Shown here: positions 36,961 to 51,600 of the stretch, one piece after another | Layout of the letters: every line of letters begins with the position of its first letter | How positions within the stretch are numbered: position 1 is the first letter of the stretch | Assembly (NCBI RefSeq): GCF_021018895.1 | Contig: NC_079366.1 | Location: 21,313,896-21,377,895, forward strand | Direction: 5' to 3' | Length of the DNA: 64,000 nt | DNA from: Seriola aureovittata | Lineage: Eukaryota > Chordata > Actinopteri > Carangiformes > Carangidae | Notes under the pieces: generated by a model | Database searches by the model: none | Seen by the model: the letters and a program-made list of their open reading frames with translations, nothing else | What the model was told of the DNA's origin: nothing | Translations under genes and position numbers: made by a program

Positions 36961-37696
36961 AAATAAAATAGAAGAAATAGGATGGAAAAATAAGAAGAAA
37001 TGAAAAATGTGAGTTTAATAAACTGAAATTTAAAACTACACAGTATTAAGACTAAAACTTTAGGATATTATCATGTGTTTAATAACTTACAAGTTGACAT
37101 CAGACTAGATGGATTATGGTTACGTTAAATATAATAGTGTATATTTAATCACACTATCATTTTAAAATCTCACCTAAAACCCTGACAATGAACCTGCTTC
37201 TTCATCAGCCTCCTCTACTCTGGTCTGCTGCTGTTCCAGCATACAAAATAATTCCTCAAAAATGATCATATAGTTGAATCAACAACTGTTTAAAACAATT
37301 TTAATAAAAACAGAACATTATTATCTTCATGAAGGAGGATTTACTGCAGGACTGTTTTAGCTCAACGTTTCTAATAAATTGCCAACTGAGTATATATTAG
37401 TAATTGTTAGTTGTATACACTGGCTGCAAAGTGCCTGACTGGAATTAACTGGTTGACTTCAGTGCTGTTCTCATCTGTGCACGGATTCACCTGGCAGCCT
37501 AAAGATGCTCTTTAATTTAATAGTTTTATCATATATTATTATCACCATATAACATGTTTTACCCCTCCCCTTAAAATTTCACTTAACACATTCACTCAGA
37601 GACACTTACTTTGTACTTTTATCTGAGAACATTTTCACAGAGTGATTTTACTTACGTGGTAAAATGTCTTTTCAGCAACAGAAGTTGGTGGCCATT

Positions 37697-37711
37697 CACG
37701 TGCTGACGTCA
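37697..37711. promoter_or_regulatory. Adjacent E-box and full CRE
   Basis: CACGTG (37697-37702) and the palindrome TGACGTCA (37704-37711) lie one base apart. They are 1.5 kb upstream of the first coding exon of the minus-strand protease gene and 0.45 kb left of the hAT remnant. They could belong to a promoter of the former or to the transposon. No start site is visible. Confidence 0.35.
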
Positions 37712-38159
37712 GTGTAGTGTCTCATGTCCACTCTCTGGAGTTTGTTAGTGGTAGTTTGATGCTGCTCTGTCTGAAGACAATTATCGCTGCTGTTTTCTTC
37801 TTCACAGTGACTAACTACCTTCTGTACATTTAAACTTAAACTAGTTCTGCTTCAGCACGCCGAGCTCTCTGCTCCTGGTAGCGACTTTCACTAATTCAGC
37901 AGTTGTTTACATGCTATTCAGATGCTAGTTAATTAGCTTAGCAGCTAGCGCTAACTTCTCTCTCTCGCTCGGTGTGTCTTGAACCAACAGATGAACTTGT
38001 TCATCAGAGTGCGGTGTTGTTGTAACTTCATTGTGGAGGATTGTGATGTTTATTACATCTTCAGTGATGTCTGCTGTCTTACCTAATACACAGATCCATT
38101 CATTAACCGGAGCTACCTTCGTCTGTGACCCTGAATTACGAAGCAGTCGGCACCAACAG

Positions 38160-38864
38160 CTCCCTCTTGTCAACTTCTACCTCCAGCTGGATGAAGGCAG
38201 GTCCCAAGAGATTGGAAGATTTTCTAAGAAAATGCTGAGCTTGTTTGGCTCGACATACCTGTGCGAGAAGACATTCTCGGTTATGAACATTAACAAGAGC
38301 CGCGTGAGGACGAGTTTAGTGACTCTCACCTGCGTGACGTCTTGCGCATCAAAACCACTGTTTTTGAGCCAGACCTGGACTAGACCTACATACTGCAGTC
38401 GAGATCTCAGTATCACCCTTCACATTAGTGCAGGCAAGATATGTGTTTAGTCCTCTGAGGTGAATAAATTCTAAAATCTCAGTGAATTGATTTTTTTGTG
38501 ATGATCAAAACCACAGTTTTGAATATGCACGGACCACTGTTTTGAATTTAGAAGTTTACAGTGAGCATTTAATAGCGAATAATATGTAATGTTTCAAATG
38601 ACCCGAGTTATGTTTCATCTTCCCAAAAGTTTTTTTTTCCAGACAGACTTTTTCTTCATTTTATTTGGTCTTCAAATATGAAAGTGATTTTGGCAAAAAC
38701 TTGAAAATGAAAAAAAAGTATGCCATTTGCAATAAAAATTTCATAAAATAGTTCATTTGTATTTAATGTTAATGGTTCAAAGGATGTCAGGCTGAATGGT
38801 CGGCTCCCACACATTTTCACCTTACCAAATCTGGCCCTCTTTGCAAAAAGTTTGGACACCCCTG
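38160..38864 (+). mobile_element. hAT-family transposon remnant (C-terminal transposase fragment and 3' end)
   Basis: The plus-strand frame at about 38165-38310 encodes VNFYLQLDEGRSQEIGRFSK, then MLSLFGSTYLCEKTFSVMN and INKSRVRTSL. This matches the C-terminal dimerisation region of hAT transposases of the ZBED5/GTF2IRD2-like type. A frameshift near 38318 moves the continuation (DSHLRDVLRIKTTVFEPDLD) to another frame. The stretch ends at 38864 in tttgcaaaaagtttggacac-ccctg, a Charlie-like hAT terminus. The left terminus is not found, so the copy is truncated. Confidence 0.7.
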
Positions 38865-39302
38865 GTCTAACCAATCAGATGGCGCTGTGGGAGGGACATT
38901 GCTCCAGATCACAGATTGGAAAGTACAGATCAGAGTCAGGCAGGTGCATCAGAGCCTAAGTAATTTATTTTATCGATTATTGGTTTAAAAAATAAGGATA
39001 CCATTCCCATGCCTAGAGCCGAGCCTGCATCACTCATTCACTCCAAACTTAGTGCGAACAAGTTCACTCAAATATTGGTAGGGACAATTCTGTCCTCCCA
39101 AAATATTGGCAGGGACATGTCCCTACCGTCCATATGCAAACCTACGCCCTTGAAATCAAATGTCTCAGTTTAAAGATTCTCAGGCAGACGAAGTTGTCTC
39201 ACCAAAAGTTTTTATCCTGTTCTTTGAAACAACTGAAAGACTGGTACCAGAGCTGCCCTGTTTCATCAGAAGGCTGGCATGAGGCAATGACATGCTTTAA
39301 AC

Positions 39303-39440
39303 CTGCAATAACTGATTTTTTTGGTCTACCTGGGGGCTCCAGTAACAAGATGGACATTGCCATCACTTTGGAAGTTGGTTTAGTGAACACACCCGGCTGT
39401 TGTGAATCAACACCTTCATTTATCATTCTGGTATGATGAA
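39303..39440 (+). repeat. Second copy of the ctgcaataactgatttttt repeat
   Basis: Shares its start with the repeat at 24297. Continues into a body containing cacacccggctgttgtgaat. Intergenic between the protease gene and gprin3. Confidence 0.45.
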
Positions 39441-39981
39441 CAGATCCTATTTTAATTTTCATTTAGCTCGGTTTTTGGTTTCTACCAAATCGTGAAGGAG
39501 ATATCTGGCTCTTAGCTACCAAGTGCTCCACTATCACCAGCTGGTTGTTAAAGCTAGTAATATACTTGACGCAAAAGTTTAACCACAGTCCTGCCATAGG
39601 TACTCTTGAGAAACTGTGGAACAGAGTAAAATGGGTAGGAAGAATATAAAGGTTTTGCTCATTCTTTGCTTTGCACACAAACCAAAATGATCATATTCAT
39701 AATTGTAATGTCTATCCAGATTTTTCTTTTATAGGGCTGAAAGAGTTAACTTCTGGATCTCACACAGATATGAACAGGTAAAAAAAGGAAAATTAATTTC
39801 CTCTGCAGTGTTGCAGACAATGCAGAGACACACGGGCAGTGTTTGAAACAAAAGCACCAAGGTTAGAGGGAATGAGTTTCACAAGAAGGACCTTTGTCTG
39901 GGGCTGAATCTCTATGCAAAGATACTTGATTGGGTTTTATTGTTTTATCTGAATCACAGGTGTAGTGCTGCTGAGGCTCAC

Positions 39982-40150
39982 CAGAACGACAGTCATATTC
40001 ACAGTTCACATAATCCAGCTGAAATCCATTAACATTTATCTTTCCTTTGAGGATCCAATCAAAAAGAACTTGAAAAGTCGAAGGAGCAAATACAGACACT
40101 TTCCTATTTTCCACTAGAGGCATTGCTGCTCTATAGAGCTCTGTAGGCCA
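39982..40150 (-). other. Unassigned exon-like ORF
   Basis: A minus-strand segment of 169 nt framed by a good acceptor (tttattccag) and donor (CTG/GTGAGC). It encodes 56 residues starting WPTELYRAAMPLVENRK and containing FQVLFDWILKGKINVNG and VNCEYDCRS. The composition looks protein-like, not repeat-like, and the frame is open well beyond both sites (about 40213-39863). I do not recognise the family. It could be an isolated exon of an unseen gene, a decayed gene or chance. Confidence 0.3.
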
Positions 40151-40429
40151 CTGGAATAAATGTATGCAACTAAAATGGAGTGGGTGTGTTGGTGTGGACA
40201 GATTGGAAATCAAATGCTTGTGTCAAGACATACTATTCTGAGAGTTTGTAACAAACATTTCTGTTTCCAACTTATCTGCAATTCTTCACCCTATTGCAAT
40301 TTCTAACCATATAATCCCTCCCACGCATTTCTCACTTGTTATGTTACAACAACCTCTTGTGTTTTTTTTCTTTTACTGGAGTCTATACCACTAATAGAAT
40401 TGCATAGACTCAATAGTCAATAGAGGTTC

Positions 40430-40640
40430 TTGAAGCTGCTTCACCTCTCATCCGAAAGGTTTCTTCAATTCTCCCCACTAGCCAGCTAGAACTGAAGGAG
40501 CCTTTCTGTCCTGTCCTCTGTCTGCCACCCCATGGGTGACATCTGGTGGGATCCTGTCCTCCGTTTGTCAATGTGAGACTTTTCCTGAATTTTCTTGAGA
40601 CACCTGCCGGGGGTTAAGCTTCAGTCTAGACCAAGACGTC
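40430..40640 (+). repeat. Possible retroelement-derived segment
   Basis: Contains gcttcacctctcatccgaaa-ggtttcttcaattc, resembling a segment of retroelements common in fish, and ends near gacacctgccgggggttaag. No frame of useful length. Family uncertain. Confidence 0.3.
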
Positions 40641-41283
40641 GAGCTGTAGTGCGTCCATCACATCCTTGTCGCCAGAAATGTAAAAGAAATTCTTCTCACT
40701 GATTGCTCTATTTTCGAGATTCCTATTCTGCACCTACCCTGTGAGGATGTTTTGTCTCATTAAACATGCACAATTTACTGAAAATGCAAAGCTCACAATA
40801 TTGATTAAAATTGATTCTGCCTTGTCAGTTTGAGCCAGAGTTTGAGTTTGAACAAGATGATAAACCCAATCCACCCTTGCAAGCTGGACTAGAGCAGGAA
40901 AACAAGTGTACCCACAGACAGTGCTGTGAATAAAGACTTGACAGTGTGCAGCGGAATTCACATGACAATATTCATAACTTGGAATACTTTTAATCTGTGG
41001 ACCCTTATGGACTATAGGAATATAAATGACCGAGGAATGGACAGACAATTAGACTTCACAACCGCTTCAAAGATAGGGAGTCAACACCGCTTTCCTTCCA
41101 TTTTCTCTCTGTGACAAAAGGCAGTTATGTAACAAAAGCTGCTTATCTCCCTACAGGAATGAGAACGACAGAAAATCAAATCAGTATGATGGTAGAAACC
41201 TATTTTTTAAGAAACTGTCAATAAATATAGTATATTGATATCTGTGTATGCATGCTTCTGTGTCTATCTACTCTGTCTATTTA

Positions 41284-41310
41284 TCTCTCTCTCTCTCTCT
41301 CTCTCTCTCC
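41284..41310. repeat. (CT)n microsatellite
   Basis: About 13 CT units in the intergenic stretch between the protease gene and gprin3. Confidence 0.9.
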
Positions 41311-43773
41311 CCTTGCGTCTTTCTCTGTGTTTCACCTTTATCTGTGCTCAGTTTGTTTTGGATCTTCTTGCTCCACCAGGGGACCTATGATTTATGGGCA
41401 CATCTGTCAGCCATAATAAAGCAGTCTCTAATGAAGCCAGGGAAGGTGACCTTTGTGTATACATGTGTGTATGTTTGTGTGTGCTTTTTTTTTCCAGAAG
41501 TGCATCTTTGCACATGTATGCTCTGTTACAAAGGTTACGAGGGCATGTGCTTGTGAGCTGAATGGTAAGTAATCAATGATGAGCTCTAAAATGCTGGATA
41601 AATGCATGTATGTATGAGAACACAGAGCGCAAAAAGAAAACAGACAAATGAAAGGAGAGTGTGTAGTGAATGTTAGAGGAGACAAACGAGGTACGTTGCA
41701 GAAAACTGGAAGTGTTTGAAGAAGGAATACTCTCACACAACCCAATGTTACACCACAAACAAATGTAGGCCACGTATTCCACTGGGAATGGAATGGCCAT
41801 CAGGAGGACGAGCTTCACTTCCAGCTATCTGGCTAATACAATACAAGGATAAAGAAGCCGTAGTAGAGCGTTTTATGGGAAATATTCTGAAGAGTGGAGG
41901 CCAGCGAAAGCTTTAATCACCTCACTGTTACTGGCTTATGTTTCATTATGATATCATCATCGAACAGAGAAAGGAGTGTCTGGGACAGAGAGAAATGGAG
42001 GCTTAGGGAGACAATGGGGAGATGTGGTTGAGGGGGAAGGCACAATGAGAAAAAGAGGAAAAGAGATGGACATAGAAGAAGAAAAACGATTTGTGAAAAA
42101 CGACACAAAAACGGGTGAAAATGGAAATCCTAAAAGAATCTCCCGGTGAGCAGTCAAATCTCCAGAGCAGTTTCAGAGCCTGGGTTCTGTAGAAATAAAT
42201 GGCTGATAAACACTGATCGCCAGCCACCTCTAATTACCCATTCCACAATCTCAAAATATGATCTGTAAATAGTAATTAACACTCATTCCCATGATAAAAG
42301 TGTATCTAATATGCCACAAAGGATCTATGAGTTGATAAATTTTGTCCTGACGATGATCTGGATAATTGTAATGGCTTCTCTCCAAGTGCTGTAACATCTG
42401 TAGGGCTTTCCATAAAGGTTTCTATATGAGCTGAACAAGCCAATAGTTTTTATGAAGCTAACTGGGTCACTGCAAGCAGATCTCAAATCCCAACACCAGG
42501 ACAGCAACTTATCATAGGACTTCAATTACAGCTCAAAAATGTTGCTGCTGCCCTGAATTCCCCTAGAATCTGAGGATGCTGTTATTGAGTTACATGTGGT
42601 GGTGTTTACACTTGGAAATGTAAAAAAATATATATTTATACATATCTGTGGGGACATTCAAATAAGGCTAAGATAAATAAGTCAGAGCAAGAGAATTTCT
42701 GATCTTTTCCACTCAACAATACGTACTTTGTTATTTCAATAACCTCAAACATTAAGATTTTTAGATTATTATTAATTAGTACAATTAATACACATAGCCT
42801 CTCATAAACTGAATTTAGAAATTAATTGAGAAAAAGAAAAAGAGAAAAACTATATCAGTATGGTTTCTCCTTCTGTAAATAACAAAATCCAGTAAATTTT
42901 TCACACCACACTAAAATACATGTTGTTTTGTTGTTGTTGTTTTTAAAAGAAATATGCATTACACCACAATTTCCCTTATAGCCCGTCTGCTTACTCAGAG
43001 TGTCAGCACCATTAGTTTCAGCATCCCAGCGTGAGTCGGGGAGGCCCTTGGGCTGTAACAGGGGGCTCCTGCTTCCTCTCATGGACTATCAGTCTTTAAT
43101 TTTAGCTTCTGACACAGCCTGGGAGATTCCTTGTTAAGTGGTAACACTTGAGAGATCATTATTTCACTCTCAAGCTAGTTCTCAGTGCTGTACTGTCACT
43201 GTTTTGTTTCCTAGAATACAGAGCGCATGCAGCTATGTGCCTGAGACATGTTTTCATTGAAATACCCATGGAGGGCATGGAGCACACAGAAAACAAGCTG
43301 AATGCTGTCCTCTATAACTATAACTTCAACAGTGGGTGGTATTTGTCCATGTGCCTATGAAATCCATCTCCAAGTGTCTTGTGATCAGATTTAGTCTCCC
43401 TCTGTGCTAGCCACTGCCTGTGGTCCAATCTAGTTTGCACTTCCAAATGGGAACCAGTCACAACGACACAGTGAGTAAGGAGTTATTAAAAATCAAAACA
43501 CAGCTGATTAAAGCTAGGGTGAAAGAATCAAAATTAAGGCTGGTGATCGGGCCAACAGAAACAGACACAGCCACTGTGTAAAGGAGAAACTGACCTACAT
43601 TGGGAGAGGGGAGGAGAAACACATTATTTTACCTGAGGCAGAATATGTATGTAAAGAGGCACCACTGCCTCCGGGAACATTCGCAGGTTCGTGTTCTTAC
43701 ACAAATCTGGGCAGGTAGGATGAGATAGATATAAGAACGACTTAGTACCTGCGTCCTCTGATCCCAGTGGCTC

Positions 43774-43796
43774 AAAAAAAAAAAAAAAAAAAAAAA
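43774..43796. repeat. Poly(A) run
   Basis: About 23 A in the intergenic stretch; no clear retroelement body precedes it. Confidence 0.9.
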
Positions 43797-44264
43797 GGAT
43801 TAGGTGTTTCAGTCTGTGTTGTTCTTTACAGGTTGTGACATTTCACAGCACAGAGACTACGAGTATGGAGTACTTTCTTCCCCCGTTATCGCGTCCTGAC
43901 ATTAACAGAAAGTGACATGCTTGTTAAGACAATAACAGCAGTCGCCTGGAATCAGTGTTACACCCGTCAGGACAGTAAATTCACACTGAAAGGAAGTGTT
44001 CACCATCATAAAGGTGATGCTGAGAATATTCCCTTGTGTAGTAGTGTTTTAGTCAAAGCTTGTGGGAAATGAGTTATTATCTTGTTATTACGCTGGACAC
44101 TGACACCTGGAAGTCACATGAGAGGAATATTAAAAGGTAGAACTGGTCGTAACTCAGACAGAAGAGCACTGCAATTAACCTTCAAAACTTTAATTAAATT
44201 AGATGAGCAGACAGTCTTACACTGAGATTCTGCTGAATTACATAAATTTAAAGCACAGTATGGC

Positions 44265-44575
44265 GCCTATAGAGCTGCAGCAGCTAATGGTTATTTTTTT
44301 ATCAATTAATCATTGGTCTATACGGCATCAGATAACAGTAAAAAGTACCCATCATGATTTTAAGTCATTAGTCTTGTTTTGTCCAAACAATAGTTCAAAG
44401 TCCAAAAATATTTGCTATGTAATGAAACACAAGGAAAGACAACATATCCTCATATGTCAGAAGCTGGAACCATTGACTGTTTGGTATATTTGCCTGAACA
44501 TTCATTGATCTTCTGCCAATTACTTTTCTCTTGATTAAATAATTGATCAGTTGGCTAATCATGGCATCTCTAATT
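44265..44575 (+). repeat. Dispersed fish repeat, copy B
   Basis: Same family as the copy at about 8625-8830: shares the order attaatcattggtctat, ttgttttgtccaaacaatag, catatcctcatatgtcagaag, aagctggaaccat and the closing gatcagttggctaatcatgg. More complete than copy A. Name not assigned. Confidence 0.55.
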
Positions 44576-46305
44576 GTTTTAATCCAGTCAGAGGCATGAA
44601 ATGACAGAGAACAGTTACAGAAAACTAATGTATAGTTTTCCCAGCCAGGCTGTGTACAAACTGTGCTTCACTGACATTTCCCTCAGTGTCTTGTTGGCTT
44701 TGTTATCATTTTTATTATTACAGTATATTAACCCTCTGGAGTCAGGGTTAATGTTCTCCACTTGCATGGTCTGTGCCCTTAAAATGCTTATTTTATTCAA
44801 CCATGATGCAAAACAAGCATCAAAGCTTCATATCTGGAGAGCTGGAACCAGAAAACATTTGTCAGTTTTGCTTGAAAAATGAACAACATAAAAAAATGAC
44901 ATATTGGAATCTCATAATTACAATAACTGTGATGGTACGTGAATGCAGCATAATCAACAGCAGTAATTGAAAACACTTGTGTGAGTGTGTAGGACTTTTA
45001 AGTTTGTAAAAAATACAGAATAATGCAAAGGTCAGGACAGATGGCATCTTTAGAAAGTCATGGTATCCCCAACATTGCTCTCACACTCACGAGTATTTTT
45101 GAATATTAGCTGCTATCATGGCTGCATGTGACAGGGTCTGTTTAGTGTCCCTCAGGTCCAGATGCTCTCCTGTTTTCTCTCTACCTTCTTCAAAATGCTT
45201 AAATGAGATGTAGTTCTGGCACTCTCTTATTCTGGTCTCTTATCCACATGGTGCACACCTTTATATAACAATAAATCCTATCAATGATACCTCACCGCTG
45301 TGTGTAGCTGAAATCTCACAGACAATATAATAAACAGACAGATTGACAATTGTACGTTGGATGCAGATAAAACTAGAACTGCCCATTTTCAGGCCCTAAA
45401 CTGCAAATAACCAATATCCATCCTTCTCTTCTATGACTCTGCACTTACTGCAAATGACTTGTTCAAAATCTTATCTTTAATTCAGATTAACACCACAACA
45501 AAACAACGCCCAAAACTGTACATCTTGTTCTTGGAAATATCCACAAGACTGGGTCTCTCCTGTCCTTCACTGGCCTATAAAACTCACAGAAATGCATTGA
45601 TTATTTTTCTCTCTCTCTCTCTGTCTGGCTGACACAACCCTGTTACTGTAGATCTTACGTTCACACAAAACTAAGCAATGCTGACCATTGGATTCATGTA
45701 AAACTAAGCATTACTGACAAGGCTCACCTGAAAACATCAAATGCACGGTTGTTCATCTGTCTGTCAAACAAAAAGAACTAGTTAGGAGCAAGTCAAGGCC
45801 TCTGAACAAACTTTTCACCCTCGTTAGGGTTCAGAAACCGCCTCATTAAGCTTGAAACTAATTTATCCAGCACCGTCTACAACCTACTGTACCTTTACTC
45901 TCAGCAGCAGTCTGTCACTCCCTTACATCTCCTGTGGACAGCCCTGATGTTGCCTGCTGCTCTCACATCCTGGTGCACTCGGCTTAGACACATCCACAGA
46001 CAGTATCTCTCCTTGAGTTACTGATGCGTTTCATCTGTCTTTCTGATATAAGGATTGAATTTCTTTTCCTTGCCTTTAATTTCTCTACAGCCCCTGGGCC
46101 ATCAACCTTTTTGTCTAGAAATAAACTTTGTAATAACACATGAAATATTCTTAAAATGACCAAAAAAAAAAAGTGATGCTTAAAGTCTGTCAGTGCACCA
46201 GAAATGAAGACTGTGTAAAGCTCAACTTAGTTTGTTTTTTTTGTTATTTTAATAGAAAACCAAAGAAGAACAGAGATTAAACAGTGCATGTATGCATACG
46301 GTCCC

Positions 46306-46325
46306 TTTTTTTTTTTTTTTTTTTT
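46306..46325. repeat. Poly(T) run
   Basis: About 20 T, about 570 nt beyond the gprin3 stop codon, possibly within or just after its 3' UTR. Confidence 0.9.
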
Positions 46326-46893
46326 GCACAACATATTCACTCACTGAAAATAAATGTGCATGAAAGAAAAAAATACAGCAATCTTATAAATATAGGGCCC
46401 TAAAACATCTCAAATACAGATACCAAATGCACCGAATGTAATAAGATGTTGGTTTAATATATTTGCACAAATATTCTGACAGTAAGTAATATGTCTATCC
46501 CATGATCAGTGCCATGTACTGTGAAGGTCTGGACTTCATTTTAGGTCATACAACTGCCATTGCAACTAATATACATGCGTTTCACTATTATTGCCTTTGT
46601 TATTTAAAAACTGTTAGAAGTCTTCTCTCTTTTTTTTTTAATAATATCTATTTCTAGAAAATAACTCTTGAGTTGTTCATTTTTATATTTTCTATTTCCT
46701 ACCTTCTTTGATCACAAACATCACAAGTAGTTTTCCTCTTTATGCTACAACATTCCAGTATACTTACTTACTTACAGGGATCGTCACCCCACTAATGTTT
46801 CACTTGGCAATGCAGTCATGACGAGGAGAGGACAAACATTTTGACCTCTAGGAAAAAAGGGAGGAGTCTGACATTGGCCACCTCTGTGCTGTG

Positions 46894-49128
<2,235 letters not shown>

Positions 49129-51341
49129 TTAAATATCGTCGTAATCCAGATCAAGATGAAAACAGAATATGCTACCAGTTGCTTTGGTGTAAGTTCCTAA
49201 AAGAGGAAAACAGAAATAGATTTAGTTTATTTAAAATTATTGAATGTCACTTTTCATAATTAAGACCAAAATAATCAGAACAGACACATAGTGCTCCCCA
49301 GCGTTCAACATAGTTTCTTTGATTAGTTATTAACATGTATTTAAATAATCATTGTTAGATTAAAGAGCCAAGCACAAGAACAATCAATGATGTGTTTTTG
49401 CCTAATTTAATCACTGCTTTGAATTAGATTAATATATGTAATTCAAAGTATAATTTTCAAACTGATCGTAACATACGGTCTTAATAACAACGCTGTATGT
49501 CTAAATCATGGTAATGTGGAGCGTATGGAACTATACTTTTTAAAAAGCTGTGTTTCCTTGTAATGACTGCCTGCCTCTGTAATGCTCTTCGCAACATGCT
49601 TGTGATAAAAGCCTACAGAAATAAATAAACTGACAGTTAGAGCAGGATTCAACCAATTCTGAACACATGTCATCTTCTTATTTTCTGAACCTTGATTAGA
49701 GAATTGGAATATATTTAAAAACGCTTGGTCCAATTGTATGAGTAGCAAAATAAATAAATAAATAAATAACTGAAGGTAATCCCTAAAGAGTATGCAAAAA
49801 TGCTGCATCACACCAAAGCAAGGTTTATGAAGCAAAGTAAGCAAAGCACAGAAACAAGACTTTGACATATGTAGGCTTAAAGTGCTTACAGATAAAGGAT
49901 GACATTTTTTAATTTAAAAACTGTGGATGTTCTTCATTTAGTGGAGTTTCATCTTATCTACCAGTCTTGGCTGGTTTCAGAACACCTCATCATCCAAATC
50001 TCATCTGAAGTCATCTTAAATGCCAAGAATAATGAGTGTTACAGTAGATAAAGAGATACCTGATGAATCCTTCTGTTATTGCTCATGAAGAGGCTGAACC
50101 AGATCGTTTTTGGTGACGTGTCAGTGAAGTTACTGTTCTCTGATAAATGGCATACTAAACAACCTAAGACACTGCCAGATGAGATGAAAGTTCATCCTGA
50201 AAACAACCACAATCTCTCATTTAAAGTTGAACCATCTTTTCTTTGTCATTGGCTTTTTTGTGAAGAATAAACAGAGAAGCTTGCAAAGCCAGCACGATGT
50301 GTCTTTAGATCCTTTTTCATCTTGAGATCAATCTAGTCTAAAATCTAGGCAGTGACCTACAGTTTCACAAATCTCTTTATCCCAGGCCTGATGAATGACT
50401 CCATCTCAGTCTGTCTCCTAAATGTGTTAAAGCATCTGGGCCAATTCGCCAAGTAATGTGCCAGCACTCAGCAGACGTCTGAAATATCTGATCCTTTGGA
50501 GTCAGACAAAATGAATTGTTCCGTGAGCGAGACTTTTCATTACACATAACAGCCTACACGTATGAAGAGGAAGCAGAGACATCAGTGTATAGTTTAGTGG
50601 TCCCCGGAGAGTTGGCCATGTCCATTGCAGTGACAGTATTGATGATAATCCATTCGGCATAATGTGCAGTTCATCTCAGTGAAACTAATGTTAAACTCAG
50701 CCTCGTCCTTTGGGTTAATTCCCTTTCTCACGACAAGTCTCCACATTGCTTCTCTTTAGGAGGGAAACAACAAGCATAATTGATTTTATACTAATCAGGT
50801 CACATTTATGTCTGCATTACTCAAAAAATAAGTCCTTCTTATCACCAATTTAAACGACAGAAATCAATGTCTTACTGTACTTGGTCACCTGAAAGCATAG
50901 TTTTTGGAAGAGACTTGAAGAATAGTAGGTTACTGTTACCAGTCATGGACAGGGGTTGCCCATTTGTGTGTGCTCTCCCTCTATGCGTCTGCCTGTCTGT
51001 TATCAAAGTGCAAATATTTATGGAGAGCATGCCCTGACCATATTTAGATATTATACAATTAAACCACCCTGGTGTCTAGGGCTTTTACCCCTGCAGCAGT
51101 ATTAGAAAATAACAAGAGGAGTGCATGCAGAATGTGAATTGATGCAAAACGGCAAAGATAACATACATTAAACTGATGCACACGACCAATTAAGATCTTT
51201 GTCATGTATCATAGCCCACATTTGCAGTCCTGTCCCACCCCAGCATCTCAGAGGCCACTGGTGTTTGCTGATTTGCTTTGACCTTGCGAACGAATTCAAC
51301 ATCTGACACGAAGGAAAGGTGAAAAGGGAAGGGAGGCTTAC

Positions 51342-51600
51342 CTTGAGAGACGCTTTATGTCCCGTACCGTGGGGTGCCGTTGGCGCGTCCGTGTCAGTGA
51401 GATGAGGCTAAATCCTGGGAATGAATATGGAAAATCAGCCCTGTGTCGGTGACACCAAGCCACGCCTTCCACCACAATATGGGTCTTGGAAGTATCGATC
51501 CTCCACAGCAAAGCGCAAAATTCAAGCACCCTGAGTGACTGAACGTGCGCAATGAGTCATCGCTGACCGACCGATGGATGCTGTCCCCCGGCTCTTTATC
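51342..51600 (-). promoter_or_regulatory. gprin3: Predicted 5' UTR exon and promoter of gprin3
   Basis: A strong minus-strand donor (CTCAAG/GTAAGCC) ends at 51342 and would join the gprin3 acceptor at 49196 across an intron of about 2.1 kb. The upstream end is unknown; a GATAAAG TATA-like motif (near 51595) and an AP-1-type TGAGTCA (near 51553) suggest a start near 51560. This is inference from motifs only. Confidence 0.4.

Larger units (their letters stand above)
40700..46800. other. Gene-poor intergenic stretch
   Basis: Only short ORFs without recognisable domains, simple repeats at 41284 and 43774, and the dispersed repeat at 44265. The last few hundred bases before 46893 are the 3' UTR side of gprin3. 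Confidence 0.6.

Noticed and set aside
41248..41556. Plus-strand ORF of 102 residues with a Ser-Leu run
   Set aside because: Translation of the (CT)n array with hydrophobic flanks; not a convincing signal peptide gene.
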